A stretch of DNA of 64,000 nucleotides. It comes from Lateolabrax maculatus. Its lineage: Eukaryota; Chordata; Actinopteri; Acropomatiformes; Lateolabracidae. Each line of letters starts with the position of its first letter. Position 1 is the first letter of the stretch. The stretch covers positions 1,117,501 to 1,181,500 of the forward strand of contig CM062219.1 of NCBI GenBank assembly GCA_031216445.1, written 5' to 3'. The notes beneath the pieces are model-generated. The model was not told the origin of the DNA and did not search any database. It worked only from the letters and a program-made list of their open reading frames with translations. This document shows, in pieces, positions 49,796 through 60,349 of this stretch. The position numbers and the translations under genes were made by a program.

Positions 49796-50693
49796 ACTTG
49801 GAAAGTAACTCATCTCACACAGTTTATAATCCTGGAATCAGTGTTGTAATTTGAAATAATTTCTTTACTGAATATTCAACTGATCGTTAACACATCAAAT
49901 TAAGTTGTTTGAAATCATTGATAGTTTATTAGCATATTTCCCAGCATGCATTGTGTTTGGGATAAATTAAAGACAGGACCACACTGTAAAAATAGTCTGT
50001 AACAAGTAAAAGCCCTGATTCAAAATTATACTTTAATAAAAGTATTATCAGCAAAATGTACTTTAAGTATCCAAAGTAAGTATTGATTAGGCAGTATGTC
50101 ATCAATTAATATATGTAAGAGCATTTTAATGTTGTAATTGTCAATGTGGAGCTAATTCAGATCAGATATTTGACTGGGTAGATTATAGTCATGCATCATA
50201 TCATATAAGCATATCATATGTTTTTTATGTAAAAAATCCTGTATTTCCGTCTGAAATGTGGTATAAAATGGAGAAACTAAAAACTAAAAGTACAAGTCAC
50301 TCAAAATTGTACTTGTACTTGGTAACCTTCCACCACTGCAGCGTACAGATTAAGTTACTTTAAATTGTCTTTTGATCAGAACTTACCTCCTTTCTCTGCC
50401 AGACGAATATCATTACTGTTGCCTTCATAAGTAAAAAGTGCCCTGAAAAAACATAGAGGTGTAAAACAACACAGGATATTTGGAGAGTGCCATGATGACG
50501 GGGTGTGATTCTTTTACAAGCCTCAGTTAGCACACAATTACAGACGCAAGGAAGTGAAATGTGTGACTATCTCACAGACCATTACTCCCTCTAAGTAAGA
50601 GACAGCTCACCAGTTTGTGTCCGACTTGCCGTCCACCACTTCTTTATAGGCGGCCATGAGTGCAGCACCATTCTTACTCAGATTCACTGACAT
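37863..50693 (-). CDS. dbnl: Drebrin-like protein (Abp1/HIP-55 family), complete
   Basis: Actin-binding adaptor linking the cortical actin cytoskeleton to endocytosis and signalling. Fifteen coding exons join in frame to 1482 bases, 493 residues: 50693-50611, 50442-50387, 49749-49637, 49501-49427, 42680-42540, 42285-42208, 42122-41971, 41882-41828, 40892-40827, 39869-39758, 39679-39485, 39216-39148, 38411-38332, 38171-38102, 37999-37863. Exons 1-5 encode the N-terminal ADF-homology domain (start MSVNLSKNGAALMAAYKEVV; then WALFTYEG, KYVLINW, ANHVSSMANFL). Exons 7-9 give a Glu/Arg/Gln-rich coiled coil. Exon 11 is proline-rich. Exons 12-13 are acidic with two DDLYE motifs of the kind phosphorylated in mammals. 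Exons 14-15 form the SH3 domain (ARALYDYQA, DEGWWRGYGPDG, FPANYVELL). At 493 residues it is longer than mammalian DBNL (about 430). The start is the first ATG, at the expected N-terminus. Intron 4 is filled by a large minisatellite. Exon 8 requires the acceptor AAG at 41,885-41,883. Confidence 0.95.
38059..38093. repeat. (GT)n microsatellite in dbnl intron 14
   Basis: An interrupted GT run within the 102-bp intron between exons 14 and 15. It lies almost directly against the exon 14 donor on the minus strand. Confidence 0.9.
39025..39105 (+). repeat. LINE-type 3' tail in dbnl intron 12
   Basis: AAGCACTTTGAATTGCCTCA followed by GTGCAGTACAAATAAAGC is the characteristic 3' end of a common fish L2-like LINE, as I know the family. 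Only the tail is recognisable. Confidence 0.55.
39275..39440 (-). repeat. Fish AGTAAAAGTAC-family fragment in dbnl intron 11
   Basis: Contains AAGTATTCAGATCCTTTACT, AGTAAAAGTACTATTACCAC and GTGAAAGTCCTGCATTC. It ends about 45 bp from exon 11. Confidence 0.8.
39885..40440. repeat. Composite fish repeat in dbnl intron 9 (ACTACAA...CCCA type)
   Basis: AAAGGGGCATTACAGCAATT opens the block. Further in, GACTACAACTCCCAGGGTGC (about 40,171) faces GCTCATGGGTATTGTAGT (about 40,366) as an inverted pair, as expected for a small terminal-inverted-repeat element. Another AGTAAAAGTACC-family fragment follows at 40,500-40,640. Confidence 0.65.
41090..41165 (+). pseudogene. Decayed LINE reverse-transcriptase scrap in dbnl intron 8
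   Basis: The plus-strand translation CPDFCNSFFSCLTR resembles the RT-family segment LDYCNSLLxxL shared by L2/Rex-type LINEs. Only about 20 residues are visible and they are diverged. Confidence 0.35.
41438..41690 (+). repeat. Widespread fish repeat (CCATCCATCTTCTGCC type) in dbnl intron 8
   Basis: CCATCCATCTTCTGCCTCTT, GGGGCCGAGTCGCGGTGGCA and CTCCAGACGTCCCTCTGCCC follow in the order known for a very common teleost interspersed repeat. It continues towards TTCTGGGTCGACCCTGGGGT. Confidence 0.75.
42825..49250. repeat. 32-bp CpG-rich minisatellite, about 6.4 kb, with higher-order structure
   Basis: Head-to-tail 32-bp units occupy nearly all of dbnl intron 4 (42,681-49,426). On the plus strand each unit has a GCGTCGCGTTTTCTCC or TTCGTCGCGTTTTCTCC core (three CpGs), one of three short dyad cores (CCAGTGGAGAGGG, CCCTATAGAGGG, CCCTAGAGAGGG), and CAACTGCG, CACTTTCG or TAACTTCG. 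Edge units near 42,825-42,900 are decayed, as expected for an array maintained by internal turnover. A 454-bp higher-order period is visible between about 43,890 and 46,100. Because 32 leaves remainder 2 on division by 3 and most units lack stops, all six frames stay open for hundreds of codons. None is coding. Confidence 0.97.
49516..49531. repeat. Short (CA)n in dbnl intron 3
   Basis: A CA run about 15 bp upstream of exon 4 on the coding strand. Intron 3 also has (GT)n at 49,596-49,619. Confidence 0.85.
49756..49793. repeat. (CA)n microsatellite abutting dbnl exon 3 acceptor
   Basis: On the coding strand a (TG)n run leads almost directly into the AG acceptor of exon 3 at 49,750-49,751. Confidence 0.95.
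49985..50340 (-). repeat. Fish AGTAAAAGTAC-family copy in dbnl intron 2
   Basis: From CACTGTAAAAATAGTCTGTA to GGTAACCTTCCACCACTGCA, spanning the usual order of words up to the CCACCACTG terminus. Confidence 0.85.
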
Positions 50694-50900
50694 TTTCTTC
50701 CAGGTTTCATTCACAGAAAATCTTTGTAGGAAAACCTCCACAGTTTCACAGCAGAGTGACTGCGACTCTGATTTATTGTGATTTCCAGGGCAGATTTTCT
50801 TTCACTCTGATGTGTCAAACCAGTTGGGGGAGAAGATCAAAACCTGATCAACCACATTTTTACATAAGTTACTCACCTCTGACTTACACTCATTCCTTCA
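50694..50900 (-). promoter_or_regulatory. dbnl: Probable dbnl 5' UTR/promoter region
   Basis: Immediately upstream of the start codon. I see no TATA box at a convincing distance and no CpG island. Position is the only support. Confidence 0.3.
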
Positions 50901-51028
50901 TTCGTGGGACAGTGATGTCAAAACATGCATTTATTCACATTATTCCTGGGTTTGTTCCTCTCTACTCAGCCCTCACTGACAGACGACAAAGCCTTGAGAT
51001 GACAAACCTATCAAATGTGGCTTGGAAG

Positions 51029-51030
<2 letters not shown>

Positions 51031-51072
<42 letters not shown>
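51031..51072. repeat. (GT)n microsatellite
   Basis: About 21 GT dinucleotides. The phrase AGTCTTTATGCTAAGCTAGG at 51,364-51,383 is part of a common fish repeat, and an AGTAAAAGTAC-family fragment covers about 51,415-51,560. Confidence 0.95.
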
Positions 51073-51075
<3 letters not shown>

Positions 51076-51569
51076 AACAGGGTTACAGAAAACAGGGCGT
51101 GAGTATTTGTGATTGTTGTGTGCAGAGACGGGAGAGGAAGAGGAACAAAGGGAGCGTGAACCACAGTCTTCTTCAAACACAATTTATCTATTCACAAATA
51201 CTAGTCTTTATGCTAAAGTAATGCTAAGCTATGCTAATCAAGCCCTGGCTCCAGCTGTAATAATGCACCAGACACCTTTCACCAGTGTCATTTCATGCAT
51301 TGTTATTATAAAAATACACGTTAACTTTGGACAGAGCCAGGCTAGCAGTTTCCCCCTGTTTCCAGTCTTTATGCTAAGCTAGGCTAAAAGGCTGCCAGCT
51401 ATCAGTTTTGGAATTTAAGTAGACATCTGACATATTTGTACTTTACTTGAGTATTTTTCTTTTCATGCCACTTTTTATTTTAACTCCACCACATCTCAGA
51501 ATAAATATTGTACTTTTACTTCACTACATTTATCTGACAGCTTTAGTTAGTAGTTTTGGGGGTCAGTAG

Positions 51570-52588
51570 TTCAGTCCAGTCTCAGTCCTCTTCTTACTTT
51601 ACAAATTAAATTAAATCAATAATAGTTCATTAAGTGACTGAAAGAAAATGAACTATGTTAAACTATTTTGACAACCGCTGAAGTCATTTTTAATGCAAAA
51701 AACATCAAAAACTGCAAAAACATTTGTACTTTTACTATAGTAGGATTACGAATCCAGGACTTTTGCTTGTAACAGAGTTTTTGTACATTGTTGTACTGGA
51801 CACTAAAGGCTTTATACAACTTGTTGCACATGCAGTAGCTTTCGGAGGGTAAAAAAGGGGAAATATTCCTGCAACGTGAGTTGAGGTGAACCCAACATGC
51901 AAGCACGTATTTTACCACTAGGGGGAGTCTTAACACAAGAAATATTAAATGCTTTAACCACTAAAGACAGAAACCCAGAGCTAATGTGTCTCAACATTAA
52001 ACTATATAAGGCTGGTGATACTCTATATTTCTCCCAACAATTCTCAGACCAACAGCATGTTAATCCATCTCTAATCACTGTCTGACTTCCTGTCTGTCTG
52101 ACTCAGTATTTCTTCTCAAACAGCTGCTCACTGTAGCTTTTATCAAACCAACAGCAGGAAATAGTGCATTTGTTGGGGACTATTTTCAGCGGCGTATTAA
52201 TCCACATTTGGTAGTCTCTAGTGAGCATTCCTGCAGCAGGAACCTGAAGCAGGAACATTTTCATCCTGCAGGGTCTCCGGCTGTTTGATGGAAGACTATT
52301 TACTCATCATCTGGACTGAGTTTCCACCCTCAGGCGGCCTGACAAACCCTCACATGTTGCATGAGGAAAATCTCGGCGCTGCAACAATGACAAGTATACA
52401 TTTCCCTTTGTGCCCCACACATCACATGTCACATCTCTTTAGCTCAACATTACAGATGTAAACACTCAGTAATGCACAGTTAGAGTTACAGTTGTGCAAT
52501 ATGATCCTCATGTCAGCACAATGTGTCACTCATCACTGTGTTGTTTTGGGGGATTTTTTGCAGTTCTTTTTATTGCATTTCATACAGT

Positions 52589-52590
<2 letters not shown>
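51570..52590. other. Intergenic, nothing recognised
   Basis: Repeat remnants occur at 51,720-51,790. No exon with credible splice sites is seen. The open frames at 51,658-52,085 overlap on both strands and look fortuitous. Confidence 0.55.
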
Positions 52591-52592
<2 letters not shown>

Positions 52593-52626
<34 letters not shown>

Positions 52627-52790
52627 TACTTTATTCATCCCTGAAGGGAAATTAGGTCATCGTAGCAGCCGGTATATTTAAATACAATAAAATACAGTAC
52701 AACAATAGAATACAATACAATACAATGCAACAGAATAAAATAGAATAAAATAGAATAAAATAAAATAAAATAGAATAAAATTAAATGTTC
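52593..52790 (-). repeat. Retroposon tail with (GATA)n and adjacent TAGAATAAAA array
   Basis: On the minus strand AATTTCCCTTCAGGGATGAA then TAAAGTAATC leads into (TATC)n at 52,625-52,593. This is the 3' end of a fish non-LTR retroposon family with its own tail microsatellite. A 5/10-bp (TAGAATAAAA)n array lies at about 52,735-52,785. Confidence 0.7.
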
Positions 52791-52854
52791 CAGTATATGG
52801 AGTGTTGTACAGGGTACACAGTGCAAGGAGAGGTGTGTTATTATGCAGTACACG

Positions 52855-53010
52855 ACAGTGGTGGAAAGTAACTTAGTGTATTTAGTCAAGTACAAACTAC
52901 TACTTTTACTGCATTTCACAGTCAAATATTGACCTTTTAACTTTTTATATTGAAATCTTAGATAAAAAACACATGATACGGTAAAAAATTGCATTGTTAA
53001 AGATTAAACC
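52855..53010 (+). repeat. Fish AGTAAAAGTAC-family fragment
   Basis: Starts AGTGGTGGAAAGTAACTTAG, the family's canonical terminus. Confidence 0.8.
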
Positions 53011-53415
53011 AGTGTTTCCAAACCTTCAGAGGCTTGTGACCTCAGTGTGTAGGTGTGTCTCCTGGTCATGTTTGAGTTTTTATCAGTTTCACCATACAGA
53101 CATTTTTCTTCTAAACTTCACACATAGTTTGATTTCAATAACTAACTGAGGCAAAAAATATTCAATATTTCATAAAGAAAAAGCAACAATTAGAGAAAAG
53201 TCCAAAAGCTGAAAACAGATTTGTGAATCCGAACTGTGTTTCTTCTTCCCTCCTCTCCCATTAATCATCTCACGACCCCTGAAATTGATCTGGTGACCCT
53301 TTGGAGGGCCCCGGCCCCTAGGTTGTTCCCTTTGCATTACTCTTACAGAGTTAAACTAACGTTAATGTAATGTTATGTATTGTAGAACAAGCAGGCCGAT
53401 GAATGTGGAAACAGA

Positions 53416-53790
53416 TTAGCCCACTTGGTTCACATAGAGCCCCATGGGTATCGTAGTTTCATCAAGGCGCCAGTATGCTTCATCAGAACTGCTTGTCGGA
53501 TGACTGAACAGCGTTCCTACTGGTGCTATCGGGCTGAAGGCGCTCCAAATGTAATCACAGAAATCCTCAACTGGTGTCTGAATTTGATGGGATGACAGTA
53601 TAAAGAAATCCTTTTGGTGGACTCGAAAACTCTTTTGGACTACTTGTAGGCGGTCCATGGAGGTCTTGAAGGGAACTATAAGAGTCAAAACTGTTTTGTC
53701 AGCCTTTAGCTGTAGAAAATGATCCGCCATCCATTTTTTTAATTGAGGCAATTTTGTAGAACATTTGAGCTTAAAGGAAATGTATAATTG
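53416..53790 (-). pseudogene. Decayed LINE reverse-transcriptase fragment
   Basis: The minus-strand translation PQLKKWMADHFLQLKADKT matches the motif around WMxxNFLQLNxDKTEVL, conserved in L2/Rex-type LINE reverse transcriptases. The residues after DKT depart from the motif, consistent with a small indel. No complete domain is present. Confidence 0.65.
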
Positions 53791-54179
53791 AATATCGTCA
53801 GCGTAACAATGGTAGGAGAAACCTTTAAAATGACTTATTATGTGCCCAAGAGGACAGGAAACACCTGTTCTGATACTGTCGCAGACAAATTGAGGAAGAA
53901 TGTGTTGTCAAACGAAACAAAACTGTCAATAAAAAGCTTAAATGTGAAGCTGATAGTTGAAACAATGGAGTTGAAACCTGACATGTCCCCGTCTGTCTCT
54001 GGCTGTGTGATTGACGGGCCTGTGCTCTGTCTGTTTGACAGATGAGAAACAGGAGCAGCCACCCACCGATACCTCAGCAGGAACAGGATCACTCCCTCTC
54101 TGCAGGGTCAGTGAGTTAGTGCCCGGAGCTTCCACTGATACTCAGAGACGTCCCACCCGGAGCCATGGCGCTCACCCAG

Positions 54180-54500
54180 TGTAGTTCACTTTTCTTATGT
54201 ACAAGTACTAATAATACCACACTGTCAAAATACTCCACTACAAGTAAAAGCCCTGCATTCACCTTATTTAAGTAAAAGCATGTTAGTATTATCAGCAAAA
54301 TGTACTCAAAGTATGAAAAGTACTGATAGTATAAGTAAAATGTTTCCTGTCAGTGTTTTAATATTATATCTGATTTTAGGTTTATGTTTTTGGATTAATA
54401 TCACTGCTTCCCTCTGAGATGTAATGGAGTAGAAGTAGTGGCATAAAATGGACATACTCAAGTAAAGTACAAGTACCTCGAATTTGTAGTTAAGTACAAA
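54180..54500 (-). repeat. Fish AGTAAAAGTAC-family copy
   Basis: Contains AATACTCCACTACAAGTAAA, AGCCCTGCATTCACC and GTAATGGAGTAGAAGTAGTG in the reverse orientation. Confidence 0.85.
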
Positions 54501-54668
54501 GATTAAAAAAAAGAAAAAAGTAACAATAAATATGAAACAATATAAATCACTGAATATATTCCAAGTGTGAATCACTGCTGAACCTCCTGGCACTCTGAAC
54601 TGTGTTAATCCAATTCACCAGCGTTACACTACTCTGTTGACACTAATTTAATTACAGTGTTTTACCTA

Positions 54669-54669
54669 C

Positions 54670-54735
<66 letters not shown>

Positions 54736-54738
54736 CAC
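54669..54738. repeat. (CA)n microsatellite, interrupted
   Basis: About 70 bp of CA with CCCA and CAAACA interruptions. Confidence 0.95.
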
Positions 54739-54741
54739 CCA

Positions 54742-56140
54742 TCAGTGTGTGAGGGCCCGGCAGACGATCCTGTTAGTAAATGAATGGGTGATTGATGGAC
54801 TGAAGCTCAAGAGCAAATTGCCCCCTGGGGCTAGGCTCCCTCCCCCGTCCTCCCTCCTTTCTTTCCTCTTGTCCCCCCCCGCACCACCACCACCGCCCCC
54901 ACCACCCCCGCCACAGTTTAACCCCATTCTCTCCTCTCCCTCCTCCCTTATCTGCTGTCACAGGTTAGCATTAACATTCCCCTTCACACCTCTCCTCCTC
55001 TTCAGCTGCAGGAGGTTTTCAGAGTTGATAGAAGAAGAAGAAGAAGTGTGTGTGTCTGTACAAACGTCCACACTTACACTCACAAACACCCCTCACCCAG
55101 CAGGAAGTAGTGTCTGGAAAGTCATGCAGTGATTGATCACCCTTTGTGCAATAAATTAATATTCTTTGACAGCTTTATTAAAAATTTCTCATGTATTTTT
55201 CTTTATGGAATGTTTCTTACAGTCGAGGATGGCAAAAAAAAGTTTTTGTTTAACTTTCTTTCTGACAACTTCTGACAAAATTTGAATAAATGTCTTGTGA
55301 GTGATACATACTCATGTTTGTGTGACATTTGCAATAAACCCAAAGGCCATTCAATCTGTTTGCTTATTAGTGTGATTGCATATTGGTGAAGGCATGTTAA
55401 TGTTTGCAAAAACATGAAAGAAATGCATTAAGCAAACAACAGCCTGTATAAAATCTGCACAATATTGTATTTGAACAGTGTAATTTTGGTATATTCAACT
55501 TAAGGAAAAATACATAATACAGAAAATGACATTGGGTCAATGTAATATAGCTAAATTTGAGGAAAATCACATGTGACTTTGATATTTTCAATACAAACCA
55601 TTGAATTAAATCCAACAAACACGATCAGATACATCTTTATAAATATAATTATTTTACGTGGAAATTTGACTAATCTAGTCTGAACAGACACTAACCTTAA
55701 CCAAATGTTTTTGTTGCCAAACCTTAACTATAGTTTATTTATATGTTATTTAGAACCACAATTTTTCCTTCTCTTTAACCATGACCATACAGTTTCTGTG
55801 TGAGCGTACTGTAGAAAGCAAGAATCTTAAAAAGGTTTCATTCTTGTCCGCTGATAAATTTGGAGAACGTGTGAACCTGTAAATCTACAGCGCTGGAAGA
55901 GCAAAACAAACTCTCTATTATATGATATGATAATAAGCTGACATTTTGGGCGGCGTTAGCGCTGAGCTCCAGGTGCAGACGCAGCTGTCGTCCTGCTGCA
56001 GTAACCTTTCACTGCAGCTTCACATGACCTCACTGCTCAACCATCTCATTCAACATACAGTACACGCTTTCCTCCAGTAAACCCGCCCAAGTCACAAGAA
56101 GTCAGAACCTCCCGTATCACATGACCGAGAAAAACCCAAG
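54742..56140. other. Intergenic; C-rich tract, otherwise nothing recognised
   Basis: Positions 54,830-54,915 are rich in C and CACCACC. The open frame at 54,749-55,132 depends on that tract. The block 54,765-54,835 looks unique and could be regulatory, but this is unproven. Confidence 0.5.
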
Positions 56141-56149
56141 TAAAGAGGA

Positions 56150-56720
56150 AGAACTCAGATGCTTTACTTAAGTAAAAGTAGAAATACCATAAAAATACTT
56201 CAGTACAGAAGAATTATCTTCGTTTAAATTTTGTAGTTTGTCCATGTGGAGTCAATTGTACATACTTTGTGTACTACAGGGTATATTATAATACTGCATC
56301 ATATAATACAAACACATTATGTTTTTTTTTAAAGTACAGAAATTTCTTCAGAGATGTGGTGGAGTAGAAAGCTGCATAAAAATTACTCAGAATTGTACTT
56401 ACTCGAGTTTGTGTACTTTACGTTAGTTTCGTGTTTGTGTGTTTTAATAGTGTCTCATTTCCTCTCTGTTTCTGTGCTGTAATGAGCTTTGAGCTGTGTA
56501 AACACACACACACACACTGAATTGTTCTCTCGGCCTGAAGCTAAATGAGTCCCTTTGTGTCCCTGCAGACAGATACTCCTACAAATAACTTTAAATATTT
56601 TAAGTACATCTTCCTGATTACACTAACATATGTTTTCAATACAGGACTTCTACTGGTAGAGTTTTCTTACAGTGTGCTGTTAGTACTGAAGTTAAGGATC
56701 TCAATACTTGGTTTGACATA
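56150..56720 (-). repeat. Fish AGTAAAAGTAC-family copies
   Basis: CTTTACTTAAGTAAAAGTAG at 56,162 and later AAATGTGG/GAGTAGAAAGC-type words to about 56,420. A further fragment lies near 56,600-56,710. Confidence 0.75.
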
Positions 56721-56724
56721 AAAT

Positions 56725-58560
56725 CATATCTGAAGAGACGTTTGAATGAACATGTGATTTCTTTTATGGCGATCATGGATCAGAAATTACATTTCAAAAA
56801 CACAAAAGGAAGCAACTGAATCATTTCTTTGAACGTTTAATGAGTAACCATAAGACGTGTGTTCAGACAGACAACAGATCACAGCCCACTCATTCATTTC
56901 AATGAACCACTGGTTGCCTTCCAAAAAGAGAAACCTGGTTCAACTTCTGCTGGACCTCAGTGCCATGTCACCTGGTGCAGGTACATATGTGAAAGCGCAC
57001 ATTCCTGGTGGATTTCTTTGTAATCTGAACACTGTATTTCTTCAAATTTGATCAGAATTCCCTAAAAAATCAGCAAAAAAAAATCAAATAAATGTGTTTC
57101 CAACGATGATGTGAACACAAAGAGTCGAGATGACGTAATTAAGAGCTCCGGTCACACTGGAAAATGTAATAATTTCACTGAGTCTGTTTACGTTGCATTT
57201 TGTCACGTTCGCTTTTTATTGATACAGCGATTTTTCCTCCTCCGACAAGCTTACTCCAACTGGACTTCCTGGATCGTATTTCCTGGTCTCACCTGTACCT
57301 GAAACAACACGGCCCCCCCGAGGCGTGTTCGGCCTGCTAACAGTCCAAGCTGACCTCGTGGGCCTAATCCCAACAAAGCCGACTTCTCAGACTCTTTGTG
57401 CCTCTGTCTCCACCTCAACATATTATCATAACGCAGCAGTGTAGACAAATGTTTCTTCAGTAGGAATTTGTTAATTTCTTAAATTGTTCGAAGTTAGATT
57501 TATAATACACCCGTGTTAGTACCTTTAATACAGAAGGTGAACAGGCTGTGTAAAGGGGCTCGTAACCTCCTATAGAAAACACACGACCACCTGAATCTGA
57601 TTCTCCACTGACTGCAAACATTAACGACAAAACTGGAAAAACAGTCAGAAGCTCAAGAGAAACACATTTCATCACCAGTGTCCGGGCGGGTTTCATTTCA
57701 ACACATTTAATTTACTCTGTTGGTATTTGCTCATCACCACATGAACCTGAAAACACAAAGAAACACACATAAACATTCACATTACTGCTGCCGCTCGCAA
57801 CTCAACTGTGGGTCCCCTGTGGAGATCAACCTGGTGGCAATTAGGCCCGACTGCCTCGTCGCCCTCCCTCTGTGTCTTTTTGTTTGTTTTCTCCTCTGTT
57901 TCAGGGATTTTCTGCTCCCTCTTTGCTCAACAATGTCTTTTTGAAATTCTGTTTACATTTTACTAATTAGCAAATGAGTACATATACTCCCATTAACCCC
58001 TTGTGTTGACCACAACTCCAGCTTTAGTGTGGATGTACTCTGAGTCTGTACTTCCACCCTGAACACCTCCATTTTTGAGGTGCAAAAATCTTTCAGCTGA
58101 ACACAATGGAGGCAGCAGTTATGCCTCTCTGAGTTACTTTCCCTTTCTGTCCAGGTCCCTACAGCTGTCGGACCCAGTGGGCCGCATATTCATCCTTCCG
58201 CTGGTGCCGTCTTTGAGTTTCCTCCGTTGAACACACAAAGCATACACTTGGCTTCCTTGGAAACAAAAGAGGGATTTCCTCCCCCACCAACGGGCCTTCG
58301 AGCCTCCACACACACACACATGAACGTACACAAACTCTAAATCCTAAAGTGCAAACACGGCGCTGGAGGTCAGCTACACGTCCTACAGTAGGAGGCAGAT
58401 TTGGAGGTTACGACTGAGCAGAGGCATGCAGTGACACCCCCTTTGCCTCTTCACTCTCCCCCCCAGCTCCTGCATAGCTTTGGGGGAGAGGATCTTCACA
58501 GTCTGGCCCTGAGCCAAAGACTGAACCCTCTCTGTAATCCCCTCCCGCTGATATACACAG
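56725..58560. other. Intergenic, nothing recognised
   Basis: No supported exon or RNA gene. The minus-strand open frame at 58,134-58,331 partly covers a (CA)n run and lacks splice support. Confidence 0.55.
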
Positions 58561-58565
58561 CTGCT

Positions 58566-58567
<2 letters not shown>

Positions 58568-58609
<42 letters not shown>
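58568..58609. repeat. (GT)n microsatellite
   Basis: About 20 GT dinucleotides. Confidence 0.97.
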
Positions 58610-58613
<4 letters not shown>

Positions 58614-58614
58614 G

Positions 58615-59810
58615 CAGGCTCACAATGGGTGTCTCAGTGTCTAGCCACAGTTTGTGTTTTTTTTTCTTCATTATTCCCCTCCAGCAGACCGGTCATATCT
58701 CAATCTGCCTGACAGGGTTGAAGAGGCCCGTCAGGAATGTGATGGATTTTCATCACAGAGTGGGAACCATTACAGCAGAGGCTCAACCCTCCAGTAACAG
58801 AAGTCAACTGTGAACATTTGCAGGTTTCAGGTCCATAACCCCTTTTCCTGCTCGTAATGGTGGAAATGAAACTGGACACTTGGGCGTTTTCCTGACTCCA
58901 GATGTAGTAATTCTCTCCCTCGCTCACTTTTTCACCTTTTGCTGACTGGAGCACAAAGAACACTTTTAAGAAAAAGCCTAAAAACTCCCACTCTGCTGTA
59001 CAGGTTTTGCTAAAAGTGTACTCCTATAACATTGTTGGACTCACAGTGGACAGACAAAAAACATAAAAATTAATGAAGCAGAACCAGATACATCCTCTTT
59101 TTTTATTCCACACATTTGTCTTCCTTGTCAAAAGCTGCCGCCTACATTACCCACAATGCAAACTCGACCCACTGACAGTTCAGTCAGAGATTTAGGTGTG
59201 TTATGCTTCTTCCGGCCAATGTACAACATGAAATCTTTAAAAATGCATATGACATACAGAATATATACATGGAGCTTTACGTCCACATCCATCCAATCAG
59301 CCCGATTTCCTCCTCGTGCTTGTTTCTTCGTTCGCTCTCCTGTAGTTTTCTCTCTCAGCATGTCGCTCTGCAAAGTTCAGCATTGTGTGTAAAGTCATGC
59401 AGGCGTGTTGATGGACATAACACATGTTTTCCGTCCATGGTTGTTACAGCTGGTCATGGCTTTGACCTGCGGCTGACCTGCCATTGTGCTCTGCAGCTGA
59501 AACACAAGAACTACATGTGAGAATCATTCTTAGTGGTTGTGTGTATGTACTGGACGTACTTTAGACTTTTTATCCTCCATGACGACCCATCAAGGATGTA
59601 TATGATTAATGATGTATATAATGTAGAGCTGACTGTGATTTTTTATTATCTAGTATTCCTTTGTATTATATTTTTATACAGACTGTTTCTAATACTGAAA
59701 AAAAACTAAAGAGTAAGTGAATGAAGAAATAAGCAAACAAGATAAATATTCAATAGTTGTTAAAAGTAGCCATTATTGTTTTTCCAAACTGAGTAAGATT
59801 GGTGCTCTTA
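58615..59810. other. Intergenic, nothing recognised
   Basis: No exon, RNA gene or tandem array is seen. The overlapping frames at 59,128-59,520 on both strands are unsupported. Confidence 0.5.
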
Positions 59811-59814
59811 ATCT

Positions 59815-60120
59815 GTAAAACGACCACAAAGAGACGCAAATGACCACAAACAAATGCAAAACGACCACAAAGAGACACAAAAGAGCCACAAACAGACGCA
59901 AAATGACCACAGAGAGATGCAAAATGACCACAAAGAGATGCAAAATGACTAAAGAGAGATGCAAAACAACCATGAAGAGAGACAGTTAATGACCACAGAA
60001 AGATGCAGATCCGTGGTTTCTAGTCGTCTTGGTCTCTTTCAGTGTGGGGCTCCAGTGTAGAAGTGTTGGGGGGGCCTTTCTCCTGTCTGTGTCCAGGGCC
60101 CGTTATTATTATGGTTTCAT
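59815..60120. repeat. ACGACCACAAAGAGACGCAA-type array with conserved flank
   Basis: About eight imperfect units near 23 bp (ACGACCACAAAGAGACGCAA, ATGACCACAAAGAGATGCAA) run to about 59,995. The phrases GTCTCTTTCAGTGTGGGGCT and GTCCAGGGCCCGTTATTATT follow. I know this combination as a dispersed fish element that carries its own internal minisatellite. Confidence 0.8.
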
Positions 60121-60349
60121 TATAATATATATGGACTTTTCAGTATGAAGGAGACGTCTTTGTTAAACCTCTGAAATGAGCAATATTTAATTTTATTTTT
60201 CAGTGAGGGAGAAGGAGGGGACATTTTTAAAAGTTTAAACATGGTAATTTAACTTTTTTCTTTAAAAAAAAAAAAAGATTTTTATAACATGTTTCGTTGA
60301 GAGTAGTTTGCAGCTACTGAAGTAAATGTACTTTTACTCGGAAGTATTT